Of a stretch of DNA of 64,000 bases, positions 8,835 to 18,088 are shown one piece after another (the first letter of the stretch is position 1; every line of letters starts with the position of its first letter). Source of the DNA: Ktedonobacter sp. SOSP1-85 (GTDB lineage: Bacteria > Chloroflexota > Ktedonobacteria > Ktedonobacterales > Ktedonobacteraceae). Below the pieces are notes generated by a model. That model did not search any database. It worked only from the letters and a program-made list of their open reading frames with translations, and was not told the DNA's origin. Both the position numbers and the translations under genes were made by a program. The stretch is from contig NZ_BNJI01000001.1 in the NCBI RefSeq assembly GCF_016587415.1, forward strand, positions 6,177,501 to 6,241,500. The letters are read 5' to 3'.

Positions 8835-9173
8835 TTATCCTGGTAAGCTATCGCCGGGGAAGCTCTGACAGGGATGTACGTCGTAGATGAAGACGCCTGC
8901 CTGGACACCTGGATCCTCATCCATAATCTTGCGCACCTCCTCCTCGCTCGCATTGAAGATGCCAATACCTGCGACGTCACTGTCGTCCGTGACCCGACAT
9001 ACGATCGGCAGCAGGCCAGCCATACGCAACTCCATATTCCTACATCCGTGCTGCCAGATGATATCTCTGACCCCTTCCATCCCTATCTTTGGCCCGGCCT
9101 TCAAAATAACCACACAATACGGTCTGCTCTTTGCCAGCATCTCGCGCATAAATTCTTCTGTGATTTGTGGCAT
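8835..9173 (-). CDS. YCII-domain small protein
   Basis: This 112-aa protein ends with the typical YCII block (EEEVRKIMDEDPGVQAGVFIYDVHPCQSFPGDSL). YCII domains are ferredoxin-fold proteins with a conserved Asp-His pair (here in DVHPC), related to muconolactone isomerases; most have no known reaction. The ATG at 9173 is preferred over an upstream TTG at 9221 because it starts at the expected domain edge. An extended -10 box (TGATATAAT) lies about 60 bp upstream on the minus strand and is a plausible promoter. Confidence 0.75.
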   Translation of the reverse strand: MPQITEEFMREMLAKSRPYCVVILKAGPKIGMEGVRDIIWQHGCRNMELRMAGLLPIVCRVTDDSDVAGIGIFNASEEEVRKIMDEDPGVQAGVFIYDVHPCQSFPGDSLPG

Positions 9174-9355
9174 AAGCTCTTTCTCTACTCTCTCAATTGC
9201 AAAAAAACATTGCGCCGCCAAAACAGCATTATATCACCAGAACTTGAGTGGAGACTGGCTGCACTGTGCCAGAGGAACTGAACTTGAAGGCGCGCCCTTT
9301 GCTGGACGGTCAATATGATACACTTCTATAAAAACGCTGAGAAGGATAGCAAATT

Positions 9356-10978
9356 ATGGTCAATCTTGCTCCAGCCTATGCCGCTCTGGATCGTTTTCTT
9401 GAAGAGAAAATACAGCAAGCAAACATTCCTGGTATGGTGGTGGCCCTTACGGATCGGGAACACTTGCTGCGCGTCTCTACGTACGGCTTTGCTGATATTG
9501 CCACACGCGCCCCTGTAACCCCTGATACGCTCTTTGAAATCGGCTCCATCAGCAAATCATTTACCTCCATGCTCCTCCTGCAATTGCAGGCTGAGGGACG
9601 TCTCGATCTGCACGTGCCTGTGACGCGCTATCTCCCCTGGTTTCAAGTGCAGTCTACCTATGAACCCATTACCGTACACCATCTGCTGAGTCACACGGCT
9701 GGTATCACCTCTGGGGTAGATTTTGCGCCGAGTTCCCGCTATAGCACATGGGCCTTACGTGAAACCACGGCGGCCTCCGCGCCGGGCACCCATTTCCATT
9801 ACTCTAACGTTGCCTATCAGGCACTCGGCTATTTGCTGGAAGAACTGCTCCACCAGCCATACGCGCAGATTCTGCAAGAGCGTCTTCTGACGCCCCTGGG
9901 TATGCATGCCACTGAGCCGGTGTTCACGCATGAGACACGCAAACGCCTGGCCGTTGGGTATGAGTATTTTTATGATGATCGTCCCAACCTTGCCACAAGC
10001 GCGCTTGCGCCTGCGACCTGGCTTGAGTGTGGCGCTGGAGATGGCAGCATTTCCGCGACAGCCGCCGACCTGGCAATCTATCTGCGCCTACTTCTCAACA
10101 AAGGACAGGGGTCACAGGTCCTCTCCGAGGCAAACTATCACCTGATGACGCAACGCTTGATACAGATGGAAGAAGGCGTCTTTTATGGCTACGGCTTGTT
10201 TACCAGTGAGCGAGATGGTAGTAGGGCGATTGGACATCATGGGGAGATGGTTGGCTATCGCTCCATCCTCCTGGCAGATCCTGAGCATGGTCTGGGGACA
10301 ATCGTCTTCGTCAATGGCCCAGCAAATCCTTTTGGCATCGCCAACTTTGCGCTTAAACTGTTGCGTGCTGCTTCTCTTGGAGAAACATTGCCAGAGCCTC
10401 CAGCCCTCTCTACGGCACTTTCCATCGAACACGTGGCTGACTATACGGGGATATATCGTTGTGGCGACAACGACAAGGTACTTGTTATTACCCATGAAAA
10501 GGGGCAATTGAGGCTTGAGTATCAAGGCGAGGGGATTCTACTGGCAAGGCTTAATGCCTCGCCCGATGTCTTCTACACAGATCATCCCGCTTTTGCGCTC
10601 TATCCTCTCCGCTTTGTACGCGACAAAGGCAAGATTGTCGAACTCTATCATGGTTCAGACTGGTATGTGAGTGAGCAAGCTATGGTGTCCACTACATTTA
10701 CTCCTCCTCCACATTGGGAGACCTATGTCGGCCACTATCGTTCCTACAATCCCTGGCTGAGCAATTTTCGCATTGTGTTGCGTAAAGGAGCGCTGATATT
10801 CATCTATCCTTCCGGAGAAGAAAAGAAACTCACTGCGCTTGGCAACACCTCAGACTCCTTCCGCATTGGTGAAGAGGAGTACGAACCTGAATGCATCCAC
10901 TTTGACACGGTGGTGAACCAGCGGACCTTACGAGCGAGCATTGCGGGTGGCGACTATTTCCGCACGTTTACGCCATAG
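9356..10978 (+). CDS. serine hydrolase with C-terminal extra domain (beta-lactamase family)
   Basis: This 540-aa protein has a beta-lactamase-like domain at residues ~1-330 with SxxK at S64-I-S-K67 (FEIGSISKSFTSM), a YSN motif (THFHYSNVAYQ) and HHG (AIGHHGEMVGYRS) in place of KTG. The ~200 residues after it (ALSIEHVADYTGIYRCGDN onward) look like the beta-rich lipocalin-like domain found in PBP4*/ClbP/EstB relatives. There is no signal peptide. It is likely a peptidase or esterase; the substrate is unknown. The ATG follows GAAGGAT. It stands alone, with a 245-bp gap before the kdp locus. Confidence 0.85.
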   Translation: MVNLAPAYAALDRFLEEKIQQANIPGMVVALTDREHLLRVSTYGFADIATRAPVTPDTLFEIGSISKSFTSMLLLQLQAEGRLDLHVPVTRYLPWFQVQSTYEPITVHHLLSHTAGITSGVDFAPSSRYSTWALRETTAASAPGTHFHYSNVAYQALGYLLEELLHQPYAQILQERLLTPLGMHATEPVFTHETRKRLAVGYEYFYDDRPNLATSALAPATWLECGAGDGSISATAADLAIYLRLLLNKGQGSQVLSEANYHLMTQRLIQMEEGVFYGYGLFTSERDGSRAIGHHGEMVGYRSILLADPEHGLGTIVFVNGPANPFGIANFALKLLRAASLGETLPEPPALSTALSIEHVADYTGIYRCGDNDKVLVITHEKGQLRLEYQGEGILLARLNASPDVFYTDHPAFALYPLRFVRDKGKIVELYHGSDWYVSEQAMVSTTFTPPPHWETYVGHYRSYNPWLSNFRIVLRKGALIFIYPSGEEKKLTALGNTSDSFRIGEEEYEPECIHFDTVVNQRTLRASIAGGDYFRTFTP

Positions 10979-11223
10979 CACGCACCTGCATTCGTTTTAT
11001 AAAAATCTATAGTATTGAGCAAATTTTTAGTTGTCTCTCTCCTCTCTTGATGCCACCCTGAGCGAATAAGCGATACGATGTGTCCAGGAAAACGCTGAGA
11101 GGCCCAACAACCCTGGCAGTTTTTGGGATAAGAAATATGTCTTCAATCGCTGACCATCAAACGAGCTAAAAGTGTATTAAACTTACCCGCACTTGCCGAT
11201 ACCAGTAAACGAGGGATCTTGAG

Positions 11224-11649
11224 ATGCCGCAAGCACATATTCTTCTAGTAGAAGACGACGCCATGTTGCGCAGTTTGATTGAGCAGAACCTGGTAGCTCG
11301 GGGACACAGCGTATGGTGTGCCTGTGCCGCCGAAGATGCGCTTGCTCATTTGCGTGCGGAGTCGTTTGACCTGGTGTTCCTGGATATTAATCTCTCTGAG
11401 CACACGGGCTGGGATGTGCTACGCATCGCCCAGCAGGAACACCTGCTTGTGCCTTGCCGGAAAGAGGGGAGTACACCAGTTGAAAAACTTCCAGTTGTGA
11501 TCCTATCTGCGGTACGCGTCAGTCCTCGTCGACTGGCGGAGTTTCACCCATTGGCCTATCTGCCCAAGCCGTTTCCAATGGATGCGCTACTCCGATTGGC
11601 TGCCAACGCGGCTCAGAAGCATGCCAGTGAAGTGAAAACAAGCTACTAG
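11224..11649 (+). CDS. receiver-only response regulator at the kdp locus
   Basis: This 141-aa single-domain CheY-type protein has the acidic pair at the end of beta-1 (LLVEDDAM), the phospho-acceptor Asp in LVFLDINL, and the conserved Lys in YLPKPFP. A ~15-residue insert (CRKEGSTPVEKLP) lengthens the beta4 region. There is no output domain, so it must act through a partner or as a phosphate sink. It lies directly upstream of the kdp genes on the same strand, separated by repeat element A, which suggests but does not prove a role in potassium signalling, especially as the KdpD-like protein here has no kinase domain. Confidence 0.85.
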   Translation: MPQAHILLVEDDAMLRSLIEQNLVARGHSVWCACAAEDALAHLRAESFDLVFLDINLSEHTGWDVLRIAQQEHLLVPCRKEGSTPVEKLPVVILSAVRVSPRRLAEFHPLAYLPKPFPMDALLRLAANAAQKHASEVKTSY

Positions 11650-11662
11650 CAGGAACTCCTAT

Positions 11663-11737
11663 CGAAAACTTGAGCGCGGAGCGCTAGCCACGGCAGTGGC
11701 GCCGCGCCCCCGAATGGGGGTTGGTTTTTGCATAAGA
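11663..11737 (+). repeat. palindromic leader element, copy A
   Basis: This copy reads CGAAAACTTGAGCGC at one end and TTGGTTTTTGCATAAG at the other, with inner hairpins AGCGCTAGCCAC/GTGGCGC and CCCCCGAATGGGGG. It ends 25 bp before the small membrane-protein ORF at 11763. It is in the opposite orientation to copies B-E relative to the downstream gene. See the finding on this family. Confidence 0.8.
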
Positions 11738-11762
11738 AGTAAATGAGGAGGGAAAGGAACCA

Positions 11763-11858
11763 ATGTCCGATATCGTGCTTGACCTGGTTGTCGTGATCGC
11801 AACGGTCGCTTTTTTCTTTGTTTGTATTGGCTTTACCCATGTCTGTGATCGTTTGTAG
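11763..11858 (+). CDS. 31-aa single-pass membrane peptide upstream of kdpF
   Basis: ATG...TAG encodes MSDIVLDLVVVIATVAFFFV followed by CIGFTHVCDRL: one transmembrane helix and a C-terminal CDRL tail. Similar short ORFs ending in C(D/E)RL occur ahead of kdpF in kdp operons of several phyla as far as I recall. Their function is unknown, and a Kdp-associated peptide is a reasonable guess. GAGGAGGGAAAGG precedes the ATG at good spacing, and the ORF is followed 12 bp later by kdpF, so translation as part of the operon is likely. Confidence 0.7.
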   Translation: MSDIVLDLVVVIATVAFFFVCIGFTHVCDRL

Positions 11859-11870
11859 CAGAGGTCAAAA

Positions 11871-11966
11871 ATGAATTCGCCTATCGAGTATATCCTGGTG
11901 GGCATGATTGCTTTGGGGCTTATCGTCTATCTCGCGATTGCCCTGCTGATGCCCGAGAAATTTTAA
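11871..11966 (+). CDS. kdpF: KdpF, small subunit of the K+-transporting ATPase
   Basis: This 31-aa hydrophobic peptide (MNSPIEYILVGMIALGLIVY then LAIALLMPEKF) matches KdpF in size, single helix and the terminal (R/K/P)-E-(K/R)-F motif. KdpF stabilises the KdpABC complex in the membrane. It is preceded by AGAGG and followed 38 bp later by kdpA. Confidence 0.85.
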   Translation: MNSPIEYILVGMIALGLIVYLAIALLMPEKF

Positions 11967-12004
11967 AGACATATGTTAAAGATTGAGGTGAGGTTGAAAA
12001 AATT

Positions 12005-13738
12005 ATGCCTGTGACGATGAATGCGATCTTGCAGGTGCTTGTCTATGTAGTGCTCCTGGTTCTGGCCACCAAACCGCTGGGACTTTACATGACCAGGGTC
12101 TTTGCAGGTGAGCGTACCTGGCTCTCGCCTGCGCTGGTGCCGGTAGAGCGTCTCTTCTACAAGCTCTGCGGAGTACGCAAGGAGGAAGAGCAGCGCTGGA
12201 CTGGCTACACTATCTCGATGCTGCTTTTTAGCATAGCTGGTATGTTGTTGCTCTATCTGCTTGAGCGTACCCAGCAGTGGCTGCCTTTCAATCCCCAGCA
12301 AATGGGGGCGGTCGCTCCCGGCCTGGCATTTAATACCGCAGCCAGTTTTACGACCAATACCAACTGGCAGGCCTATACCGGCGAGCAGACCATGAGTTAT
12401 CTGACCCAGATGGCGGGCCTCGCGTTCCATAACTTTGTCTCGGCTGCCACTGGTATCGCGCTGGCTGTAGCCTTTATTCGCGGCCTATCGCGCCGGAGCG
12501 CGCAACACCTGGGCAACTTCTGGGTTGATGTGACACGCTGTATTCTGTACATCCTGTTGCCTATCAGTATTATTGGCGCCCTGGTCCTGGTTTCGCAGGG
12601 TGTGGTGCAGAACTTTAATGCTTATACGGTTGTTCACACGCTTGATGGTGTGACACAAACTATCGCGCAAGGACCTGTCGCCTCTCAGGAGTTCATTAAA
12701 GAGTTTGGCACGAATGGCGGTGGCTTCTTCAATGCTAACTCGGCGCATCCCTTTGAGAATCCCAATGTCATCACCAACATGCTTGAGATGCTGGCCATCT
12801 TCGCGATTCCCGCTGGTCTTGTCTATATGTTTGGCCGTATGGTTGGCAATACGAAGCAAGGTTGGGCGATCTGGTATGCCATGTGCGCGCTCTTCCTGCT
12901 CGGCGTCGCGGTGGCACTGCCCATGGAGCAGACTGGTAACCCAATGCTAACAACGCTTGGCGCCAATCAAGCGGTGACGGCCCAGCAGGCGGGCGGCAAT
13001 ATGGAGGGCAAAGAGGTACGCTTTGGCATCGCGCAGTCCTCGCTCTTCGCGGTGATTACTACCGATGCCTCCTGTGGTGCGGTGAACGGGTTCCATGATA
13101 GTTTTACCCCCCTGGGTGGCCTGGTGCCACTGGCCAATATTGCCCTGGGTGAGATCGTCTTCGGCGGGGTCGGATCGGGCCTCTACGGTATGCTGATCTT
13201 TGCCATTCTGGCGGTCTTTATTGCTGGCTTGATGGTTGGGCGTACCCCTGAATACCTTGGGAAGAAGATTGAGCAGAAAGAGATGAAGATGGCCGCGCTG
13301 GCTATCCTGATCCTTCCGGCGAGCATTCTTGGCTTCGCAGCCATCGCGAGTGTTCTGCCAGCGGGGACAAGCTCTATTCTCAATTCGGGACCGCATGGCC
13401 TGTCAGAGATTCTCTACGCCTATACGTCTGGTACTGGCAACAATGGCTCTGCCTTTGCAGGGCTTTCAGCGAACACCAATTTCTATAACTGGACGCTTTC
13501 GTTCGCGATGCTGGTCGGACGTTTCCTCTTCGTTATTCCAGTGATGGCCCTGGCCGGTTCGCTGGTCACGAAGAAAGTGGTGCCCGCCAATGCTGGTACC
13601 TTCCCAACTACTGGCCCGCTGTTTGTCAGCCTGCTGGTGGGTGTGGTAATTATCGTAGGCGCGTTGACCTACTTCCCGGCCTATGCGCTAGGACCAATCG
13701 TTGAGCATTTGCTGATGCTGTCGGGCAAGGTGTTTTAA
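12005..13738 (+). CDS. kdpA: KdpA, potassium-binding channel-like subunit
   Basis: The 577-aa KdpA has about ten transmembrane helices. All four selectivity-loop regions are visible: TTNTNWQAYTGE, FGTNGGGFFNANSAHPFENP, ITTDASCGAVNGFHDSF and YAYTSGTGNNGSAFAG. KdpA receives K+ from outside and passes it towards KdpB in the high-affinity KdpFABC P-type ATPase. Length is close to the E. coli protein. A GAGGTGAGGTTG purine stretch precedes the ATG, and kdpB follows 3 bp after the stop, so translational coupling is likely. Confidence 0.97.
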   Translation: MPVTMNAILQVLVYVVLLVLATKPLGLYMTRVFAGERTWLSPALVPVERLFYKLCGVRKEEEQRWTGYTISMLLFSIAGMLLLYLLERTQQWLPFNPQQMGAVAPGLAFNTAASFTTNTNWQAYTGEQTMSYLTQMAGLAFHNFVSAATGIALAVAFIRGLSRRSAQHLGNFWVDVTRCILYILLPISIIGALVLVSQGVVQNFNAYTVVHTLDGVTQTIAQGPVASQEFIKEFGTNGGGFFNANSAHPFENPNVITNMLEMLAIFAIPAGLVYMFGRMVGNTKQGWAIWYAMCALFLLGVAVALPMEQTGNPMLTTLGANQAVTAQQAGGNMEGKEVRFGIAQSSLFAVITTDASCGAVNGFHDSFTPLGGLVPLANIALGEIVFGGVGSGLYGMLIFAILAVFIAGLMVGRTPEYLGKKIEQKEMKMAALAILILPASILGFAAIASVLPAGTSSILNSGPHGLSEILYAYTSGTGNNGSAFAGLSANTNFYNWTLSFAMLVGRFLFVIPVMALAGSLVTKKVVPANAGTFPTTGPLFVSLLVGVVIIVGALTYFPAYALGPIVEHLLMLSGKVF

Positions 13739-13741
13739 AAA

Positions 13742-15880
13742 ATGAGTATAGAGACTGATACCATAGAGCAGACAGAGTCGTTAGAGTCGAAGCAGTGGAA
13801 GACACGACGCAAGAGCGCCAGCTCCATCTTCAATGGTCCAATCCTGCGCCGGGCGATGGTCGATTCATTGAGGAAGCTAGATCCGCGCTGGCAGTTGAAA
13901 AACCCGGTCATGTTTGTGGTCGAGGTAGGTAGCGTCATTACGACGATTGAGTGGGTGCGGCTGCTACTTCAAGGCCCTGTAAGCGAGATGTGGTTTACTC
14001 TGGGCGTTGCCTTCTGGCTCTGGTTTACAGTGATCTTCGCTAACTTTGCCGAGGCCATGGCCGAGGGGCGTGGTAAGGCCCAGGCCGACGCGCTGCGCAG
14101 CACACGTACCTCAACGATGGCGAAGCGCCTGAAGACAAGCGAGCGCCAGGCAGGTTTCACCGAGGTACAGGCGCCCGATCTGCGCAAGGGTGACCTGGTC
14201 CTGGTCGAGGCTGGCGAGGTAATTCCAGGTGATGGCGATGTCATTGAGGGTGTGGCCTCGGTGGATGAGTCGGCGATCACGGGTGAGTCCGCACCCGTGA
14301 TTCGCGAGAGTGGTGGTGATCGTAGCGCGGTCACTGGCGGCACGCGGGTGCTCTCTGACTGGATCGTGGTGCGCATCAGTGCCAACCCTGGTGAGTCGTT
14401 CCTGGATCGCATGATTGCCCTGGTCGAGGGTGCGGCGCGCCAGAAGACGCCAAATGAGATCGCGCTCAACATCCTGCTGGCCAGCCTGACGATCATCTTT
14501 ATGCTGGCGGTCATCACCCTGGAGCCGTTCGCCATTTACTCGGGCAGCCCGGTGGCGATTACGACCCTGATCGCGTTGTTGGTCTGCCTCATCCCAACGA
14601 CCATTGGTGGCCTGCTCTCCGCGATTGGTATCGCGGGCATGGACCGCATGGTGCAGCGCAATGTGCTGGCGATGAGCGGACGCGCCGTTGAGGCCGCGGG
14701 TGACGTGGATGTGTTGCTGCTGGATAAGACAGGGACCATCACGCTTGGTAACCGCATGGCGAGCCGCTTTGTACCCCTGAAGGGCATTGAAGAGCGCGAG
14801 CTGGCTGAGGCGGCTCTGCTCTCGAGCCTGGCTGATGAGACGCCCGAGGGCCGCTCCATTGTTAAGCTTGCCGAAGAGCAGTATGGTCTGCAGATTTCTG
14901 CCAATACAGATGAGGCGATCTTTATCCCCTTCTCGGCTCAGACACGTATGAGTGGGGTCGATTTCCAAACCAGGGCTGGTACACGCTCGATTCGTAAAGG
15001 TGCTGGTGATGCCCTTAATCGATATGCAGCTGAGAATGGTGGCTCTGCCAGCGAAGAGCTGACGCAGTTGGTAGAGGATATTGCGCGAGCTGGTAGTACG
15101 CCGCTCGTGGTGGCCGACAATGGCGGCGCCCATGGTTCGGCGCGCTTGCTCGGTGTAATCGAGCTAAAGGATATCGTCAAGGGTGGTATGCGTGAGCGCT
15201 TTGAGCAGTTGCGCAAGATGGGTATTCGCACCATCATGATCACAGGCGATAATCCGCTGACCGCAGGCGCTATCGCCAAAGAGGCTGGTGTCGATGACTT
15301 CCTGGCTCAGGCCACGCCCGAGACCAAGATGAAGCTGATTCGGGAGCAGCAGGCGGGTGGTCGCCTGGTGGCTATGACTGGTGATGGCACCAATGACGCG
15401 CCCGCCCTGGCGCAGGCAGATGTCGGCGTGGCCATGAATACAGGCACCCAGGCGGCGAAAGAGGCCGCGAACATGGTCGACCTGGACTCGAATCCGACCA
15501 AGTTGATCGAAGTCGTCGAGGTTGGGAAGCAGTTACTCATGACGCGTGGCGCGTTGACCACCTTTAGTATTGCTAACGATGTCGCCAAATACTTCGCCAT
15601 TATTCCGGCGATGTTCTCGGTAGCGTTTCCGGTGCTGAATGCGCTCAATATTATGCATCTGGCAACGCCACATAGCGCGATTCTCTCGGCAGTCATCTTT
15701 AACGCGATTATCATTATTCTCTTGATTCCGTTGGCCCTGCGTGGCGTCAACTACAAGCCGCTAGGGGCGGGTCCACTGCTGCGGCGCAACCTGCTCATCT
15801 ACGGCGTAGGTGGTTTGATTGTCCCATTTATTGGCATTAAATTGATTGACCTGCTGCTCGTGTTGTTGCATCTCGCGTAG
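13742..15880 (+). CDS. kdpB: KdpB, catalytic P-type ATPase subunit
   Basis: This 712-aa P-type ATPase has the actuator motif (AITGES), the phosphorylation motif DKTGTIT with Asp near residue 328, the P-domain TGDGTNDAPALAQADVGVAMN, and the KdpB-typical CLIPTTIGGLLSAIGIAGMDR membrane motif. It hydrolyses ATP to drive K+ import with KdpA/F/C. The N-terminal ~30 residues are hydrophilic (SIETDTIEQTESLESKQWK). KdpC follows 23 bp downstream after a GGAGAGAGAG site. Confidence 0.97.
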   Translation: MSIETDTIEQTESLESKQWKTRRKSASSIFNGPILRRAMVDSLRKLDPRWQLKNPVMFVVEVGSVITTIEWVRLLLQGPVSEMWFTLGVAFWLWFTVIFANFAEAMAEGRGKAQADALRSTRTSTMAKRLKTSERQAGFTEVQAPDLRKGDLVLVEAGEVIPGDGDVIEGVASVDESAITGESAPVIRESGGDRSAVTGGTRVLSDWIVVRISANPGESFLDRMIALVEGAARQKTPNEIALNILLASLTIIFMLAVITLEPFAIYSGSPVAITTLIALLVCLIPTTIGGLLSAIGIAGMDRMVQRNVLAMSGRAVEAAGDVDVLLLDKTGTITLGNRMASRFVPLKGIEERELAEAALLSSLADETPEGRSIVKLAEEQYGLQISANTDEAIFIPFSAQTRMSGVDFQTRAGTRSIRKGAGDALNRYAAENGGSASEELTQLVEDIARAGSTPLVVADNGGAHGSARLLGVIELKDIVKGGMRERFEQLRKMGIRTIMITGDNPLTAGAIAKEAGVDDFLAQATPETKMKLIREQQAGGRLVAMTGDGTNDAPALAQADVGVAMNTGTQAAKEAANMVDLDSNPTKLIEVVEVGKQLLMTRGALTTFSIANDVAKYFAIIPAMFSVAFPVLNALNIMHLATPHSAILSAVIFNAIIIILLIPLALRGVNYKPLGAGPLLRRNLLIYGVGGLIVPFIGIKLIDLLLVLLHLA

Positions 15881-15903
15881 GAGTTGCGGAAGGAGAGAGA
15901 GAC

Positions 15904-16500
15904 ATGGCTCTTGAGATGAAGAAGCAAATTCGTCCAGCGATAGTGCTGACCCTTTTATTGACAGTGGTTACGGGGTTACTCTATCCTGGTATTGTAACGG
16001 GGCTGGCGCAACTGCTTTTCCCCTCCCAGGCCAATGGTAGCTTGCACACCGTTAATGGACAGGTGATTGGCTCAGACCTGATCGGGCAGTACTGGACCGC
16101 GCCGAAATACTTTCATGGCCGTCCCTCCGCGACGGTTTCAGTGACCGATAGCAGTAAGAGTGAGCCATACAATGCGCAGAACTCCGCTGCATCAAACCTG
16201 GGTCCAACCAGTAAGACATTACAGGATGCGGTTCAGGCGCGGGTGAAGGAGTTGCAGAAGGAGAATCCGGGGGTGCCAGTGCCGGTTGACCTGGTGACCA
16301 CTTCGGGTTCGGGCCTGGACCCAGACATTTCGGTCGCGGGCGCTCTCTTCCAGGTACCACGCATCGCTAAAGAGCGAGGTGTGAGTGAGGACCAGGTGCG
16401 GGCATTGATCATGAAGCATGTCCAGGGGCGTTTCCTGGGGATTCTGGGCGAAGAGCATGTGAATGTCCTTGAGCTTAATTTAGCGCTAGACGGTAAATAA
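15904..16500 (+). CDS. kdpC: KdpC, accessory subunit of K+-transporting ATPase
   Basis: The 198-aa protein has one N-terminal membrane helix (IRPAIVLTLLLTVVTGLLYPG) and an extracytoplasmic domain with the family signature SGSGLDPDISVAGALFQVPR. The GSDLIGQYWTAPKYFHGRPSA block is also typical. KdpC stabilises the KdpFABC complex and may raise ATP or K+ affinity. The KdpD-like gene follows 18 bp later. Confidence 0.95.
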   Translation: MALEMKKQIRPAIVLTLLLTVVTGLLYPGIVTGLAQLLFPSQANGSLHTVNGQVIGSDLIGQYWTAPKYFHGRPSATVSVTDSSKSEPYNAQNSAASNLGPTSKTLQDAVQARVKELQKENPGVPVPVDLVTTSGSGLDPDISVAGALFQVPRIAKERGVSEDQVRALIMKHVQGRFLGILGEEHVNVLELNLALDGK

Positions 16501-16518
16501 GCTAGTAACACCAGGATA

Positions 16519-17805
16519 ATGATGGACACGTCAAATCCTAATAATAATCGGCGTGAGGATGGACGCCTAGATCCTGAAGCGCTGCTGAATCGGTATAAAC
16601 TACGCGATAGTGACGTAGGGGTTCCATCCCCTACGTCACTCGACGATGTGAGCGATCCGACGCCAGGACGTGGTCATCTCCGCGTGTATCTAGGCGCCTC
16701 CGCTGGCGTCGGTAAGACCTATGCGATGCTTAACGAGGGGCGACGACGGAAAGAGCGTGGCACAGATGTTGTCGTTGGCTATGTCGAGACACATAAGCGC
16801 CAGAATACCGCCGAGCAGATTGGCGACCTGGAGATCGTGCCGCGCAAGAAAATTGGCTACCGTGGAGTGGTGCTGGAGGAGATGGATACGGATGCTGTTA
16901 TAGCACGGCATCCCCAAGTCGCACTTGTTGATGAACTGGCGCATACCAATGTCTCGGGTTCAAAGCATCGCAAGCGCTATAAAGATGTGCAGGAACTTCT
17001 GGATGCCGGCATCGATGTGATTACAACACTCAACGTCCAACATCTGGAGAGTCTGAATGACCTGGTTGAGAATATCACCGGCATTCGCGTGCGTGAGACG
17101 CTCCCCGACTCGATTCTCGACCAGGCTGATGAAGTAGAATTGGTCGATATAGCCCCCAGTGCCTTGCGACAGCGAATGCTGCATGGCAATATTTATCCAC
17201 CTGAGCGTATTGAACCGGCGCTGAAGAACTTCTTTCGCGAGGGCAACCTGACGGCCCTGCGCGAGATCGCCCTGCGCCTGACCGCCAATAAAGCCGAGTC
17301 GCAGCTACAGGCATATATGACTGGGCACGCCATTACCGGCGCCTGGGCTACCAATGAGCGTGTGCTGGTCGGATTCGATCATCGCGTTCAGAGCCGACTC
17401 ATTATTCGTGACGCCTGGCGCCTGGCCCATGGCCTGCACGCGGACCTGGTCGCGGTCTCTATCGAACTTGAAGGATATACGGCTCTGCAACGCCAGATCC
17501 TGGCTTTGCTTAAATATGGCAGTGGAGCAAAGAGATACCTTGAAGAGGCGAAGCAGCGTCTGGAGGAACATGCCTTGTTCGCAGAGGACCTTGGAGCTGA
17601 AGTCGTACGCCTCAAGAGCCAGGACATTGCGACCGCCCTGGCCCAGGTCTCGCGCGAGCAACGGATTACGCAACTGGTCATTGGCCAACCGACGCATACG
17701 CGCCTGGAGGAGTTTTTCTTCGGCTCAGTGGTCAACAAGTTGCTGCGTTTACACGTCAATGTCGATATCCATGTCGTTCCCCTGGAGCGAGCGCAGGTTA
17801 ATTAA
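16519..17805 (+). CDS. kdpD: KdpD N-terminal sensor protein lacking a histidine kinase domain
   Basis: This 428-aa protein has the KdpD domain at residues ~52-260, with Walker A G59-ASAGVGKT67 and the signature LVDELAHTNVSGSKHRKRYKDV, then a universal-stress-like (USP) domain at ~275-425 (VLVGFDHRVQSR ... QLVIGQPTHTRLEEFFFGSV). It stops there: the four membrane helices, GAF and kinase domains of full KdpD are absent. Such truncated KdpD proteins occur in several phyla and are thought to sense K+, ATP or c-di-AMP without direct kinase activity. It is last in the kdp operon and ends inside a long terminator. Two in-frame ATGs are adjacent; the first is used here. Confidence 0.92.
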   Translation: MMDTSNPNNNRREDGRLDPEALLNRYKLRDSDVGVPSPTSLDDVSDPTPGRGHLRVYLGASAGVGKTYAMLNEGRRRKERGTDVVVGYVETHKRQNTAEQIGDLEIVPRKKIGYRGVVLEEMDTDAVIARHPQVALVDELAHTNVSGSKHRKRYKDVQELLDAGIDVITTLNVQHLESLNDLVENITGIRVRETLPDSILDQADEVELVDIAPSALRQRMLHGNIYPPERIEPALKNFFREGNLTALREIALRLTANKAESQLQAYMTGHAITGAWATNERVLVGFDHRVQSRLIIRDAWRLAHGLHADLVAVSIELEGYTALQRQILALLKYGSGAKRYLEEAKQRLEEHALFAEDLGAEVVRLKSQDIATALAQVSREQRITQLVIGQPTHTRLEEFFFGSVVNKLLRLHVNVDIHVVPLERAQVN

Positions 17806-17872
17806 GAGCAGAAAAACGCTGGGGTAGAAAGGCCACAAGCCTTTCTACCCCAGCGTTTTTCTGCTCTTAATT
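17800..17872. terminator. kdp operon terminator, 33-bp perfect stem
   Basis: AATTAAGAGCAGAAAAACGC and GGGGTAGAAAGG form the 5' arm, CCACAAG-like bases the loop, and the arm is repeated exactly in reverse complement. The stem starts inside the last codons of the KdpD-like gene. The A-rich and T-rich ends allow it to act in both directions. Confidence 0.85.
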
Positions 17873-18088
17873 GTAGGGGTGAGGCAGGTGCTTTTGAGGG
17901 TTTGTGTGTGCTTTGAGTATTTTTTTTGAGCATGTCGCTGGGAGTGAGGAGCAAATTTTTAGCGCTCTTCTCCATTTCTTTAGACTATCTTTAGGTATCC
18001 TAAGGTATAAATGCTATGAGGCAAGCATTTAAGAAAGACACAGTGGAGCGCTATGCCTGTACATACACATAGAGAAGGGTTTTGATTC

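Noticed and set aside
14111..15133. 340-codon minus-strand ORF opposite kdpB
   Set aside because: Antisense shadow of a well-conserved P-type ATPase; composition is Arg/His/Gln-rich without motifs.
17873..18088. Possible ydaO (c-di-AMP) riboswitch ahead of the KimA-like gene
   Set aside because: The conserved ydaO sequence blocks are not visible and no matching multi-helix junction could be drawn by eye. A covariance search would decide.
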